From contig MU006221.1 of the NCBI GenBank assembly GCA_010093685.1, forward strand, positions 389,631 through 453,630: 64,000 bases of DNA, read 5' to 3'. Position numbers and translations under genes: made by a program. The stretch is from Ophiobolus disseminans. Taxonomy: Eukaryota > Ascomycota > Dothideomycetes > Pleosporales > Phaeosphaeriaceae. Shown piece after piece: positions 22,501 to 36,917 of this stretch (positions are counted from its first letter, which is position 1; every line of letters begins with the position of its first letter). Below the pieces are notes generated by a model. It made no database searches. It was given only the letters and a program-made list of their open reading frames with translations, and had not been told where the DNA came from.

Positions 22501-25500
22501 TCGATGTCCAGACGTCATCTGTCGCTCGTTGTCAAACTGCACAATGCTTGCAATGAAATCGTCGCGTCGGACAATGGAGACAATAGTCTTCCAGCTATCC
22601 GGCTTGTGGCCAAGCAAAGTACACACAGCCTCCAGTGCAAGCTTGACACCGGCGGGAGGATTCTGCATAGATCGAACTTCCGTGAGATGTTGTCGCTTGA
22701 TATTCTGCACACTCTTCTGTGCCTCAATCACAGCTGGTTCAGCCGCCGCCAAATCCGTATTCACCTCCTCTTGTCGCTGTTGAATCTCCTCCTTGTCCTT
22801 TGCAAGCTGAGCTTGAATCTGGATAGACCCAGCCTTCTTCTGTTCAGCCTCGCGCTGATCGGCAACCATGCGTTGCAGCTTCTCATTCGCCTCAGCGTCC
22901 TTCTTCGTTAGTTGCGTCTGCTTCTCCGCAAGGCTCACACGAAGCTCCTTGACCTTGTCGAATGTCTCACGAAGCTTCTCCAGACCCACGTTGAGATGAC
23001 GTTGCTGCTCCTCCAAGTCCTCGCGCTTCTCATTGTAAAGTGTAACGTACTGCGCAACGAAGTCGAGGAAGTGACGTGGCGTAAGATACATCTTCCGATT
23101 CTGCGTCTTCTGGAGCTTGTCGTTCTTTGATCTCAGCGAATGATGAACCGCGACCATAGCGTTGACCACGCTCTCGCGATGAGATGGTGGCAAGTTGAGG
23201 CCACGATAAGCAACCGGTATGCTATCTGGAGCGACATAATTCGGTCGGTCAAGATCGACAGACTGAGTGAGCTCAGAGCTGACCTGGTAAAGAGCTTGAT
23301 CAGACCAGTCTCCGAACCAGTTAAGCACGCAACGATTGAACAGAGCCGGACTAGTAGCCGCCTTAGACGACAAGCCCTCCTCGGGAGGGTTCATTGTGAA
23401 GACGACGTGAAGATTCTTGACGATCTGATCCGTGAACCACTTGTAGAGCTCTTCCTGTGAGTCGAGAATGGTACCTTGTCGCTGAGCACCTTCTTTGATG
23501 GCGGTCATGAGAGCTGCATACTCGTCGCCTTCGAATAGACCAGGTACCTCAGCATTGGCGAGGAGGGTATTCATGCGCTCGAGGAAACCAGAATCCAACA
23601 CGTTCGCTTCATCCATGATGAAGCAGATCTTCTCGCCCTTGCAACCGCAACGACGGAGGACATTGCGCAGATCCTCATCGAAGTCTTCGCCAGAGTATTT
23701 GCCGTGAACTTTGATCTGATACACGCTGAGACCATTCATCCAGGCGACAAAGCGGGACAAAGTTGTCTTTCCAGAGCCACTCACACCAATGAGGATAAGA
23801 TGACCCTGCGGCTGTCGGAAGACACGATCGATGCGTAGAACATGCTCGAGCACATCGTTGAAGAGAATAAGCGGAACATCGACCTCTTCCTCGCAGAAAG
23901 TCTTGAGACGAGCCTTGACAAAGTCGCGCAGTTGTTCGCGCTCGACTGGGATGTAGTTCTTCGATAGCCAGTTGGAGAAAAGAATAGGACCACCAAGTGC
24001 TTTGCCCTCGTCAATGGTCGGGAAATGTTCCAGCGCAATCCGATGTACGCAGTCGTCAGTCCACTGCCGCTCGTCTTCCGCAATGAGACGATCCTGGAAC
24101 AATCGAAGGGCTTCATGTGCCCAAATCCTGACGAGGCCTTCAACAGGTAAAGTCTCGAGTGGTCGAAGGGCCTCGTAAATACCGCGAACCCAGCGCGTCA
24201 GCTCACGCGGGGAGTAGACGTAATGCGGTTGAATATCCGGAGTGAATCTCTTCTGCGACTCGGCGTACAGCTGCACCATAGCCTTCGTCAATGCATCAGA
24301 GTAGCCACGCAAGGTTGGAATGATCTTCAGCACAGCGCTATTGAAAGTGCCGTAGATCTGGAGTAGTGACTGTTCACCAGGATAATCGACCATGATAAGC
24401 GGCGCATGTCGCAAGAATCGCAGACCCATCGGCGTACGGCCCGCATCAGTAGGAGGGTTACAAGCACCCACGAATTGAATGCGATCCAAAGTGACCCAAG
24501 TCTTGTCCGAAGTCCTCCAGAATCCGTTGTGTTCGACAAGCTGTCGGAGGAAGGAGATGGCACGCTGAGTACCATATTTATCAGGAGCTGGCAAATTTAT
24601 CTCATCGCAGAAGATAACGAGCCAGCGGCCAACCTGGGTAGGCGTAAGCTGAACGCCATTGAGGGTCTTCTTGTACTCGCAGTACTGCTCGAAAGTCTTG
24701 ATAAGCAGATCCGGAGTCGTCGCGCTTGAGAAATTGAGACCAACAACCTGCATGTTGGGTAATTTGCGAAGCGCACTGAACAAGGTCATGGTCTTTCCGG
24801 AACCAGGCGGACCACATAGTAAGAGAGGCTTGTGCTCTGCAAGCCATGAGTAGAGAACGTCTTCGTGGCGTACAGTGTCCAGCGTAGGAATGACCACGTC
24901 AGTCTGTACGATAGAGTGAGTATTGACCTCGACATTAGGTACTTGATTCTGCCACATGTCCCAATCCGGCTTGTCAGGCTTGACATCGTAGTCGATGAGC
25001 GATGTCGTCTCATTGAGAGGCGGAAGCTCCACATCAGTAAGCCCAGCAATGAGGTCGCCGAATTGCTTGCGGTCCGTCAGAGGACAGTCACCAACCAAAG
25101 CCCATACTATCGCAACCAGGAGCTTCTTGGCAAGGTACGTCTCCATCTTGTCGTCTTCAAGCGGGAAATCTTGGTGTTGTACATTATACTCCAGCACATT
25201 GCGACAAGCCTTATTGAGCAACGAGAAGAGTGTGTTGAGTGCTCGAATATCCGTGTACTCCATGATATGCTTGAACTTCCTCGCCAGACTGAGCGCTTTC
25301 TCGATGAAGCGATCTTGTGTGAGTTTGATGTGCAGAAAATCAGCGACCATGGTCTGAGTTGCGAGAGTCTTTTGGGACATCTGGCCTGGTGCCACGGAAT
25401 CGTCCTCGATGTCTTCGAAGGGCACAGACTTGAGATGCTCAATGTAGTTCTTGATCATCATGTCGACCTCCACGGTGTCATCACTGAACCACACCATACC

Positions 25501-28500
25501 GCAACGAGAAACGGTAGCAAGCGTAGCGTACTTTAGCGTCTCGACTTCGAACATGATGCGGACGTTGGATGGCAGGTTGAGACGCTCACCGTTGGGAAGA
25601 GTGAGGAGTTTGTTGTCGTCAAGAACAGAGTTCAAGTTCTCAACCCATTCAGGATCGACATCTCCATCAAACACGATCCAGTGTCGCTTGGTGTCTTCCC
25701 CACGGAGATTGTCGACGATCTTACGGAGGATGCTGGTGAACAGACCATCGGTCCACTCGCGGGTCGTGCTGTCAAGTGTTCCGTACAGCTGTTCCTTGTT
25801 CATCACCTTAGGGTCGATGACATGGCAGACACCCTCAACATCCTCAACAGCTTGCAGAGCAGAGAGCAACGTCTTCCAAGCCGCAGATTTACCTGATCCC
25901 GAAGAGCCAACCATCATGACACCGTGGTGCAGGTTCTGAATCTGGTAGAGTTGTAAAATCTTGGTCATCCAAGCATCACTGACGACCAGCTTGGATACCG
26001 CTGCACAGGTTCGAATCGCTGCTGTTAATTTCTCGAGCGGTGCGGGAATGTACTCGACACCCGGGAATGAGTCCTCCTGGATCGCCTTCATGAGATCCAC
26101 ATCCGAGCGGATGAGCTTGGGTGCCATGGTCTCTCGCAAACTCTGGATGATGATTTGCGGCTCCATGGTGGCTTCGTCCGGAATCTGCGACTCTTCTTGC
26201 ACCGCGATACGGGCGCGCTTGAGCCCACCAGAGCTCACGAGTACACTCTTCAAGGCACGCAGGCCAAAGTCGTAATGTGCTTGCTTCGAAAGACCGGCCG
26301 CGCATTTGTCGAAGAACGGCACGACCTGTTTTGAGAGTTCCTTTGCTTGTGTGAAACCCTGTGAGTAGAGCATGACTTCGGCGATAAGTTCCTTGTCGGG
26401 CTTCGACATGGCGACGCTTCGGAACAGCTTCTTCAAATTGTCAGGTAAGTTGGAACGACCAGCATAGCCGGGGTTCATGGTGATGAAGACGCCAGTATTG
26501 CCGTTGACAGTCAGCTGGCGACCAATGAGCTCGATCTGCGACTTCTCATCCTCGACAACCTTGCGGAGACCTAGCTGGATGTTCTGAATCTGCTGCGACA
26601 CAGCCGAGAGAATGCGCTCCTCGAGACGATTGAACTCGTCGAAGCAACCCCACGCACCGACCTGGCAAATACCGAGGAAGATACGGCCCATGGCTTGGAA
26701 ATCGAAAGTGTCGTCACAGCAAAAGACAAGGGTAAAGCGACCGAGTTGCACACCAAGAGCCTTGACTGACTCGGTCTTGCCGGTACCAGCAGGTCCATAT
26801 GGCGAGCCACCGAGGCGCTGGCAGAGAGCTTGGGTGAGAGTAAGGAAGCAGCGATCGGTAAGAGGCGTGCGAACGAGACGGTCTGCAACGCCCAGGTATT
26901 CGAAGCCATAGTCAAGAGTGGCATTAGCCATCTTAATCTTCAAGCGAAGTAGTAAATCGTTATTCGGCTCGTACACATAACGCATAGACAGAAGCCACAT
27001 GTGATGCGTAGGCGAGCGTGCACCCACCTTGTGCAGCTTGTGGATGACATCGCGCTGATGAACGAACTCGGTGATAAGATCCTCGTACTTGCGGCGTTGA
27101 ATGGGCTCAAGGTCGCCTAGAACCGCAGTAGCGAGGAATTGAAGGAGGTTCACTTGTTTCTCGTACAAGTGAGGCAGTGTCGCGCCTTCATCAGCAAGAG
27201 ACTTCTCCACGGTGGCAGTCCAAGCCATTTGGGTACCAAGCACGACGACCTGCGCAGGGTACTTGGTGAGATAGTCGTTGAAGGCCGCTGGATCTATCAC
27301 GTCGTCCGCAACAATCTCCGCAAACTCCTCATAGGCTTCGTACGCCAGCTCCGCGAGTGTAGTCTTCATGTTGTGCTCAAGCGCACCAAGCCACTCGTTA
27401 ATCCTCGGGGTCTTGACGAGAGAGATGTCTTTGCGAAGCTGCACTTCCTCGCCCTCCTTCGACGTAAATCCCTTGATGACACCATCCTCATCGACGAGCA
27501 GTCCCGAGATACCAGCAAACATCTTCCTAAGATGCTTGGCGATGCGGAGGACGTCGTTACTATTACCGATGATTTCCAGCAGGTCTTCGTCACCCACAAA
27601 GTAGAAGCGCGGGAAGGAGACACGTTCGCGCTCCAGATACTCTCCAAGGGCTTTCTGGATCTTGTTGAGAAGCTCAGCAAGACGCTCGAGGGATTTCTGT
27701 ACGCCAGAGATGTTGAGAACCTCTAGGACGAAAGGCTGTCGCGAGACCTTCTTCATGACTGACAGGAACTCCGAGTTGATGTTCTGAAAACGAGAAGACT
27801 CCATTGGCAGCAAGTGCTTGATATCGGCGTTACCAGTGAAGACACCCTCAAGGTATACCCACTGGCGCTGCACATCAATCCAGACATCGAAAAGGACATG
27901 AACACGGTTCAGCTTGTCTTCCCATGAAGAAGCTTCCTCTTCGAATTCCTTGTAGTACGGTGAGTGGCGCATAGCTTGCAGCGAGTTGAGGTTCTCGCTA
28001 CATTTGGCGAAGAGGTCGTCCCAGCCACGAATCAGGCGGCACTTGTTTTGGTAGTTGACGAGCTCCAGTCCATAGTTTTGCCATGTCTCTCGGACCTGCT
28101 TGAGGAATTCTTCCAGTGCCATCTCACCCTGTGCTTGTGTGATGACGTCTCGAATGATCTTCTCACTCGGGCCAAGCTTGAGATCCCATACGTCGCCAAG
28201 GGTCATGGAGATGGGTGAATAACGCTTATGGGGCCTAAGCTGCTTGAAGATCCTGGTCCAATGGCGCTCACGGACAGCATCGGATCGTAGCTCGGCAAGC
28301 ACGGCATTCTCCTTGAGCAGCTGCTTGAGTGTAGTCTGAACATACTCAAACGCTTGATACTGCCGCATACGACTAGGCATATCCTTGGTCATCTTGAGCA
28401 GATTGTCGATGTTTTGTCGAAGTTTGCGCGGCTGGATGCTACTCCAGAGAACTTCGCGGAGGTCGTTGATGCTGAGCCAGATGGTACCAAGGGCAGACCA

Positions 28501-31500
28501 TACAGATTTAAAGTCATGCACCTCTTCCAAAAGAGTCTCCAGTGCATTCTCGGGCGACGGCGGCAAACCAAGAGCTTCCTTAGCTTTCGAGATGTTTCCA
28601 GACTCGGTCTGCAGCTGGTTGAGCTTCTGGTCAAATCGTGCGAGGATGGTCGAGGCCTCGGCAGGTGGCAGATTGCCAGTAACTGGTTTGTCCTCAGCCC
28701 ATTCCGCCGTGATATCTACGATCTTCTGGTTGACGACCTTGTCCTCTGCAGCAATCTTGGCTCTGAGCGCGTCAGCCTGGTCGTTGGCTATCTTCGTCTT
28801 TCGCTCGAGAACCTCGGTCAAGGTCTGCCACTCATGATCAATCTGGTCCATCTCCAGCCAATCCGAGGGGAACTGGTAGCGTTGGCGAGCCAAAGTAGCT
28901 GTACCTTGCCGGAAGGTGACAATCTCTGGCTCCCACTCCATGACCTTACGCTTGCATTGCTGCACGGTGGTGATGAATGACACAGCTTGGGCGGTTGAGG
29001 AGGCTTCCAGGGTTTGTACTTCCAGGTCCTTGCGTGCTTTTTCGATCTGAACAAAGACATCGGTCATTCGCTGACCAAGCCTGCTGGCAAACTTGGTGAG
29101 AATCTCCTGCTGCCATTGATCGTATTTGGCATTGACCTTGACCTGGACTTGGTCATAGTCGACAGTAACATAACCAAATCGGCGGCTGATGTCGGAATTG
29201 TCAAAGGTAGCGCGTGTCTTTCGGATCTCTTGAAGAAGCTGCAGCCAACGGGAAAGATCTTCGCCGAGAATATCATACACATGCTCAGACTGGAGGTCCC
29301 ACAAAGACTGGAATTGTAGCCACTCATCCACATATGATGAGATATCTCGAAGCTTGCCTTCGACAGCACCGTATACTTCGATGAGTGATTCCGTGCAGCG
29401 GCTGGGTAGGTCGGAGAATTGATTGAGAGAAGCATCGTCGCTTGCTTCCAGTCGTATCTCGTATCGCGAAGCCTTAATCTTCTGGAGAGTGCATATAACG
29501 GCGAGCCATTGCTGCAATTGTTCGAGCCAGCTTGCGCGGGCATACTCGACAGGCGGACTAAGGTAGATGACCTGGTTGCGCATCGTGATTTCGAGTGTAA
29601 GTCGAGAGAGCGCTGGCTTGACCTCAGACACCTCATTCGGCGCGGGTTGGCTGATAGGTCGTCTTGTGTCGTCCTCGTTGTCCACGTTGCTGAACACCTC
29701 GATCCACAGTGTAATAGCCCGGCTGAGACGTACTAGCAAGATGGCTTCAATGCGCGCGTTCATCTCAGCAACCCAGGACGCAAGGTTAGCGTAGTTCTCC
29801 AAGTTGAGCTGATCGATCTGCTTCTGGATAGTCTCGAGATTGCGCTGGAAAGCATCTTTGTTGTACGGGCATGTTTCCAAATCCTTCAGCGCCTTCTCAA
29901 TCGTCGCATTGATTGAGACGAGGCCCGCAACCTTGGTTTGTAGCAATGATGTCGAGGCAGCGAAGTCGCGAACAAATTGAACGTGCTTGCTCTCACTTCG
30001 AACGCTACCAGCTCCGACCGGGAAGCCGGACTGGCGGACGTGAAGGTCATATGCGTGCACGAACGATTCCCACTTCAACGGCACTCCTTTACCCACGAGT
30101 GCTTGGACGTCGTTGGCGTAGTTATTGAGTAGCAGTGAGACCCCAGCCATCTCGGAAATCGAGCGCACGGTCTGTGTATACGTGCGCACACTCTCCATGA
30201 GACTGACAGCATATGGATATACGCGCTTGGCCTCTTTTGAGATGTTGTTGATGCCATGAGGAACCTGGTAGCCCCGCCACGTCAAGTTCCGCACTTCCTT
30301 GAAGAGGGCAATAACTTGTGCATCGAAGTTGACATTGAGCTCTAGGATGTTGCCCGCCGCGCGGTTCTTGCTGACAAGGAAAAGACGTCCTGATATCGAC
30401 AGTTTCCTCCGCGCGACCTCTTGTAGCCATGACTCGAAGATGGGTCGAGTGTCGAGCTTCTTCTTGAACATGCTACTCTCGGCTTGCAGCTTTTGACCTT
30501 CCGAATGGAGTGCCCAGTCCTTGCCCAGGATGTCTTCGACCTTGCCCATGTAGTTCTCCAGCTGAGTCTCAATCTGGCGGGCCCAAATGACAGCACCAGA
30601 CACTGGCGGGAAATCGCGAAGTTGCGCCATTGCATGGGCTTCCGAGTTGCCGTACTGGCGCTTGAAGCGCTCGTGGAGGGCGGAGATGTCTTGCTTGACA
30701 TTCTCAATAAGTTGCGATTGGTATTCCGAGATGGCTCCTCGAATCTTGGGTCGCACGAAGAGTGGATTGAACTTGGAGAAGACGCGGAACATCTCACTCG
30801 CGGTCTTGGCGGTGCCCAAGCGATCCCTCAGTCTGGCAATGATCGAGTTCTCGACACGCGACGTGCGCTCATTGTACTTTTGCTCGGCCTGCTCGAATAA
30901 TCGCGTGCCTTCTGCCGACACATCTAGCACATCCACATCCTTAAGCACATCGTACGCTTCCTTGACTTCTTTGACGGCATCCACGTCGCCAATCTCCTCA
31001 ATGATCACCTCCTTCGTTTGTGAGCTGTCGGAAAGCGATGATTGCGAACCCAGGACGTTGACGATGGTGCGTTGAAGCTGCTCGTGGTTTTTTCGAAACG
31101 TGGTGATGTACCGTATGCGCTCCTCCGTCTCCTTGTGGCGAGCTGCGATCTTGATGGGAATGAACTTCTCGTTCCTCCGCCTTGTCACTTCACGGGCAAC
31201 ATTGGTGAACTCCTTCACATTCTCTTCCCAAGTCCGCCAAATGCTCTCTGCTACAGCCATTATAGCCTGGAACTCGGGGTAGTCCATGTGCATTAGGGTC
31301 TTGCCGTGGAGAAGCTTGTGCAGCTTCTCGTCGAGATCGCCGGAGATGGCTTCCACGAGAGGAAGTGCACGTCGGACCGGGTACGGGCAAATGCGGAGCT
31401 TCTTGTTCATGTGGCCGAAGATGGAGTTGATTGCTTCTTGTACAGCTTGTAAGGACGTCGCGGAGAGGAGCTGGTCGAGCGGGAACTCGCGCATAAGCTG

Positions 31501-32620
31501 GTTGTACTTTTGCACCAGATCCGTACTCTCCTTCAGTCCAGTGTCGGCGCTGAAACTAACGGTCGCCTGGAATCGCTTCGCATTCTTCAGCACATCCAAG
31601 GTCAGCCTAACACCAGTGCTACCAAGCTGCCTCTCGATGTCTTGCAGACGGTTCTCCATAGACAGCCAAAAGTTGATTTCCTGTCCCGCCGTCCCTGTCG
31701 ACACGTCGCGCGATGTCTTGGTGATGGTCTGTATCGACTTGATCCAGCCATTGACCGTAGATTGGAGGCCGTTGAGAAAGCCGCTGTCCTGCAAGATCGC
31801 TGCTGGGATGAGCTCCGGAGATGGCTTGACTCCCTTTTGCTCAGCATCATCGAGCGCACTCTGAATGAGCGGGTGCAGTGGTAGAAGAAGCTCCGGAATC
31901 TCTGCGTTTTGCTGCAGGTGTCCAAAGCTCAGGGTCAGCTCGGCCATCTTCTTCTTCGCCGCCGAGATGCCGGTCCTGGCGTCGTTGTCACCCTTGCTGT
32001 ATGCTCCCCCCGAAGCCCGCTGGCTCTTGGTGTAGTTGTCAAAGTACGGCTCGACCGTGGCCTGCATGTGCGACTGAAGGAACTCGTAAGGCGAAGCATC
32101 TTGCGAAGAAGCGTTATTAGACAATATGTATCCGGGAAGGGTCGAAATGTGAACTTGGGTGCTAAGGGGTATCGCTGGGTCTAAAGGTAAAGCTCGCTTC
32201 GAAATGACAACAAAGGCCACGCAGCTAGGCGGGGCGGAGAATTCGGACGAAATAGTGTAGGTGAAGTGCTCGGTGACACCTGAAAGCATGTTAGCATGGT
32301 CGCTCCTTCCCACTCAGGTGGTACCTGCCATTTGTGCCATCGAGACCGTCCACGTGAGGCTCATCGACTCTGCTCTTGACCAGATACAGCGCCGACTGCC
32401 CCTCTGAAGCGAAGCGCAAGCATCGTTGCAGGGTATCCTCTTTCCGTGCGGCAGAGAGCAGACTGCCAGGTGCGTAGAGATCCTGTTCTGCTGCGCCGAG
32501 GTTGACATCGAGGATCTTTTCTAGGTATGCGACGATGATGTTGGCGTCTATTGAGGGTGGTGTCGGACTGGGCGCCCGTATGCTGCCGTTGGCCGCCCCT
32601 GGGGCCAGCGGTCCCTCCAT
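19513..32620 (-). CDS. nudA: Cytoplasmic dynein heavy chain
   Basis: About 4,330 residues, the usual length of fungal cytoplasmic dynein 1 heavy chain, the minus-end-directed microtubule motor for nuclear migration and vesicle and endosome transport. Exon 1 is about 32620-32325, exon 2 32279-20017, exon 3 19965-19513. The last intron (20016-19966) is clear, with GTAAGT and GCTAAC. The N-terminal tail is followed by the six-ATPase ring. Walker A motifs are GPAGTGKTE (AAA1, near residue 1920, with 'GCFDEFNR'), GSSGSGKSA (AAA2, near 2220), GPPGSGKTM (AAA3, near 2590) and GVSGSGKTT (AAA4, near 2930, with 'IMDEAN'). A long coiled-coil stalk with the microtubule-binding region follows AAA4. The first intron is not fully resolved: the best donor (GTACC at 32324) and acceptor (CAG at 32280) leave the frames one base apart. 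No damage seen. Confidence 0.97.
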
Positions 32621-33492
32621 GTTGGTATTTTGGCGGAAATGTCAGGGTGAAGACATGTGTTTCTTCGCTGCCGGTGGTGTGCGAAGGTGGGCGGTTGTAG
32701 GATTAGTCACGAAGAGGTACGGAGGGTCGCAGGTGCCTGGCGGTGATGGCGATGAGTTGTCTCTCCGGCTTGCGAAAGTTCACGGGAGCTTGAGTCGCGT
32801 CGACGCGGCCGGTGCACGCCTTACCCGAATTGCCCACTCCCGCACTTGGCGCTGCCGCAGGGGATCGGCGTAAATGCGATGTGATTGGCGGCTCAACCTT
32901 GAAACGATTGCGACGATTACACAGCTGTGGACGGTGATGCAGGTGATGTGTACGCGACGCGAGGTTTGTTTGACGTTGGCGTCCTGGTCACCAACACTCA
33001 GCACGCAGTCACGATCCTACGTGCGAGGAAGGCGCAGATTCCTAACGCTCTGGCCCGCACGTGGCAGCCGTCATTTCGGTTGCACAACGTTCGGCTGAAG
33101 ACCCTGTCGCTCGTATCATGTTCGCAAGGCTGCATTAATTGCTTCTGCTATTACTCTGACGTACGGCTGAATATCTAGTCGCTGAAAGCATGTCCTGGAT
33201 GTGTTCGCGACTGCTTTTGGAAAGCAACAAAATAAGACAGAAATAAACAGTCTTCCTGTAAGCACTAAGTGAAAGATAGCATGCAGGTTGGGTGCATTAT
33301 AAATGCCACATACCTGCCTACTGCATTTGCCTTTTACTACGACTGACATACGCCACATCCATCGACTTCGCAGCTCGCACGTTGAGAATGCGGGTATGTG
33401 CTTCTATCCAAAGATCGCAGAATTCCTAGGAGTGAATATAAGCCTGAGCATCAGTAAAGTTATTACTATACTTGATCAAACACACACATAGG
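32621..33492. other. Intergenic, dynein promoter side
   Basis: Lies upstream of the dynein start and downstream of the CLC stop. Only unsupported frames. No repeat or RNA recognised. Confidence 0.5.
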
Positions 33493-36199
33493 TCATCTCA
33501 TCCCTCCTCGCCCTCGGTCCTCCAACTCCACACCATCCCCCTCGTCCAAACCATCATCCCTATCTCCATCTCCATCCTCACCCCCTCCACCGACCCCAAC
33601 TCCAACCGGACTCCCCAACCTAACCTCCCCCCCAACCATCGCTCCCAATCCCACCTTCCCAAGCACCCACCTCCCCCACGCCGCAACCCTCTCCATGCCC
33701 TCATCTCCTCCACCTACACCCCCCTGCCCCGCCTCAACCGTAAACTGATACTTCAAGCAATCCTTGACCGTGACAAGGCCCGTCAAGCGTCCGCGATATT
33801 CTATGAGTATGACGCGCGGCCCCATTTTCTTGAAGAGTTCGAGGACGGTTTCGAGCGGGAGGCGGGGGTGCACGGTTAGGGGGGTGGGGTCGATGAAGCG
33901 GGAGAGATCTAAGGGCATCGACGTTGATGTAGCCTCCGCACTGGCCGTAAAACAGCATTCCACATCCGCCGCAGCGCCTAAATCCTTTCTCGCTCTCTCA
34001 ACCGCATACCGCAACTCCGTGCGTCCCACGTACCCCACCAGCGCCTTTCCCTCGCACACCGGAAAGCCCGAATACGCATGCGCGTCGAGCAGGCGCTCGA
34101 CGTGCGAGAGCTGCATGCCGTGTGCGGCGAGGCACGTGACGCGCGACGACATGACTTTGCTAACGGGCACGCCGAAGGTGTGGTCTTCTTTGGAGTCGAG
34201 GAAGGGGTAGCCGTTGAGGTAGATCATGCGGTCTGCGATGCCGCCGTGGCCGAAGCGTTCGCTGACGGCTTTCGTGACGCCGACGACGATCTGTATCATG
34301 GAATCAGCATCATCCTTATCATCAACAGCAAGAGATGGTTGTGGGGAAGCTTACCATGGTGGGCAGGATGTACGTCAAAGCGCCAGTGATTTCAAACATG
34401 ATGACCACAACGCTAATGCTGATATGCATAATTCCGCTCAACGCTGCCGCAGCGCCAAGGAAAGCGTATGTGCCGGGTGTGATGCAGGGCCCGTCTGGGT
34501 CGCATGCATTGAAGAAGGCTGATCCAGGGAAAGATTCGTGGATGTGTTGGACGAAGATACCCACCATGCGACCGAATGCCGCACCGACGGCCATGGAGGG
34601 CACGAATATACCAGCCGGAACCTTACATCCGAAGGATATGACGACGAGGAGTGTGCGTATGATAGTGGCGATGGCGAGGCTGCCGATCATGTGCCACCGT
34701 TGGTCGCGGTCGCAGAGCTTGTCGTAGTCGTGTCCGTTTTCGCATTCCTGGAAGAGAATCTCCATGCTCTCTGTCATGTCGATGCGGAGGAACATGTTGG
34801 GGTAGCATATGATGGCAGTGACGACCGCGAGTGTGACGGCTTCCATAATGGGATCGTTGGCAAGGTGTTTCTTGCGAAAGACTTGCATCCTGAGATTCCA
34901 CTTGATGACGAACGCGCCATACAAGCCGCCGAAGACTCCGATGACGAGGTAGAACAGTATCTCGAAGAAGTGCCACCCACGGTCGTATTTGACCTGGAAC
35001 ATGACAAGCTGACCGGTGCGGAAAGGGTTCATTGCCTATATATCTATCAGCCCCGACACACCTAACTGGACTGCATGCCGGATGGCAAAAAGACGAGCAC
35101 GACTTACAGCCAAAACAGCCGTAGCAACCAACGCGCAAAAGTAACTCCTCCAAAGCGTCTTGAGCGGGAAATAATTCGACATCTCCTCGAGCGAAAACAA
35201 GACGCCCCCAATCGGACTTCCAAACGCAACGCCCACGCCCGCCGCCGCACTCGCGCTCAATATCTCGCGCGTCTTCGCCGCATTGCGCCTATACTTGTCG
35301 AAGAACCTGCTAATCACATTCCCGGTGCAGACGGCGTAATGCACACTAGGCCCTTCTTTCCCGACGCTAAGGCCACTCGCAATCGCGAGCGGCAAGCCAA
35401 TGCTCTTGATGAAGAGCGTCGTGAAGCCCAGAAAGCCCTTCATGACAAACCCAGCTATGATGCACTTCATCTCGCTAATGCCGCTGCCTGCCGCGTACGG
35501 CGCAAAACTCTTGACCAGCCGCGCAGCCGTGAATGCAAACACACCCGCGAAAGTAATGTACACGACATAACTGAGCGGCCAGAATCCGCCGCCCCAGTGC
35601 TTCCACTCCGCGCACCCCGCCTCGGCGCCCCAGCAGCAAAACGACTCGTTAAGGTAAAATGCCGTGGTGCAGTAGCCCAACTTGATATCTGACAGCCACT
35701 CGGTGACGATATTGAGGAACGCAGCATTGAGACCTATTGCGCTGCCAACGAGCGTAACAACAATCCAGGCCTGGCCGGCATCATATGCTTCGGCGATCTT
35801 TGCGCGCCAGATGCCGTTGCCCCTGCCTAGATATGTTCGGCCGTCGTGATTGCGGGGGCCGAGGGCGCGTCTGTTGCGCCGCGCTTTCCGGCGCAGTTGT
35901 TCGCGCGCGGCATCTTGGACCCAGTCGATTGTCGTGAAGTCTTCATATCGTTTGATCTCTGCTATCTCTTCGACGATGACATGGTCCGTGTGCGTGGTGT
36001 TTGCGGCTTCGGGGTCGGCGTCGGCATCGTGTTCGAACGAGTGTATCGACGTGTTGCGGCGGCGGAGGGAGGGTGTGAAGGAGATTGAGCGGGTTGATCG
36101 GGGTGCTGGACGTGGATTAGAGGGTTCGCGAGCCCTCGGGACAGGGCGAGAGTTAGAAGATTGCCTAGCACGCGAATGCGCTGATTCTGTACCATTCAT
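33493..36199 (-). CDS. CLC-family chloride channel/transporter with CBS domains
   Basis: Three exons: 36199-35108, 35035-34355 and 34290-33493, giving about 856 residues. Both introns are clean (donors GTAAGT and GTAAGC; 72 and 64 nt). The hydrophilic Ser/Arg-rich N-terminus precedes the membrane core with CLC signatures: 'GSGISE' (the fungal/Gef1-type form of GSGIPE), 'GKEGPSVH' with the gating glutamate, 'GSPIGGVLFSLEE', and 'GCKVPAGIFVPSMAVGAAFGR'. The C-terminal exon has the CBS pair ('VSKVMSSRVTCL' and later 'VILIEYRGRLTGLVTVKD'). Family members move chloride, often in exchange for protons, across Golgi, endosome or vacuole membranes and affect pH and copper loading. The start is the first ATG of the open frame; the frame stays open for 44 codons above it, so an upstream exon is possible. 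Confidence 0.94.
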
Positions 36200-36917
36200 C
36201 GCATTGCTGTATCCATTCAATTCAGCCTCAAACAGTGGGCTGGAAGAGGTGGGAAGCTTAGTAGACGAAAGCTCCAGACAGCTCCAGATGGACGTCTCGG
36301 AAGTCCGCAATGAACGATTGGTCCGTGCCAAGAGCGCTGCTCATCAGCTTCAGGAGGACGCAGTATTTTTATTATGAATCGAAATGTTAATTCGATTAGC
36401 GCCATATAGGAGTGTGATTACAAGAGAACATTTTATCGCCATTTGAAGCGTATTACGATACATTGACACGATTGAGTTGTTCATGGTGGGTTGTTATTGG
36501 GGACATTTGCACTCTTCAAACCGACAAAGTAAACTACTAAATAATTCACCAAACAACACCACAACATCAAATCAGGCCAAAACTTGCACAATAGATTGCC
36601 TGAGACTTCCTCGAGAGGATACAGCAGTTTCCAAAACAGCCCACCTAAAGCGGTCTTCAAACCAGCAAAGCAGCATTCCAACAGCATTTCATCTCATGAC
36701 TAAATTCATCTATTTCGACTATCATGTCATGCAGGGTATCATCAACGTCTATATCTATTCATATGCCAGTATTCGCATCAGCCATAGTATCAACTTCGCC
36801 ATCTACGCCATCTCAGCTATGTCACCAGGCCCTCTTTAGATGCCGAGACCTCACCACCCACCAATCTCATCGACTTTACTCCATCTCGATAGTGCCGGGA
36901 GGCTTACTAGTAACTAC
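36200..36917. other. Intergenic
   Basis: Between the 3' end of GMP synthase and the start of the CLC gene, both minus strand. AT-rich relative to its neighbours, with no supported gene, repeat or RNA. Confidence 0.5.

Noticed and set aside
24865..25536. 223-codon plus-strand frame inside the dynein gene
   Set aside because: Antisense shadow of the dynein ATPase ring region.
33472..33879. Plus-strand Pro/Ser-rich frame over the end of the CLC gene
   Set aside because: Antisense of the Gly/Glu-rich C-terminal CLC tail; no independent support.
36200..36331. 44-residue N-terminal extension of the CLC gene
   Set aside because: It begins at TTG rather than ATG. It is left out of the CDS but kept as a possible upstream exon.
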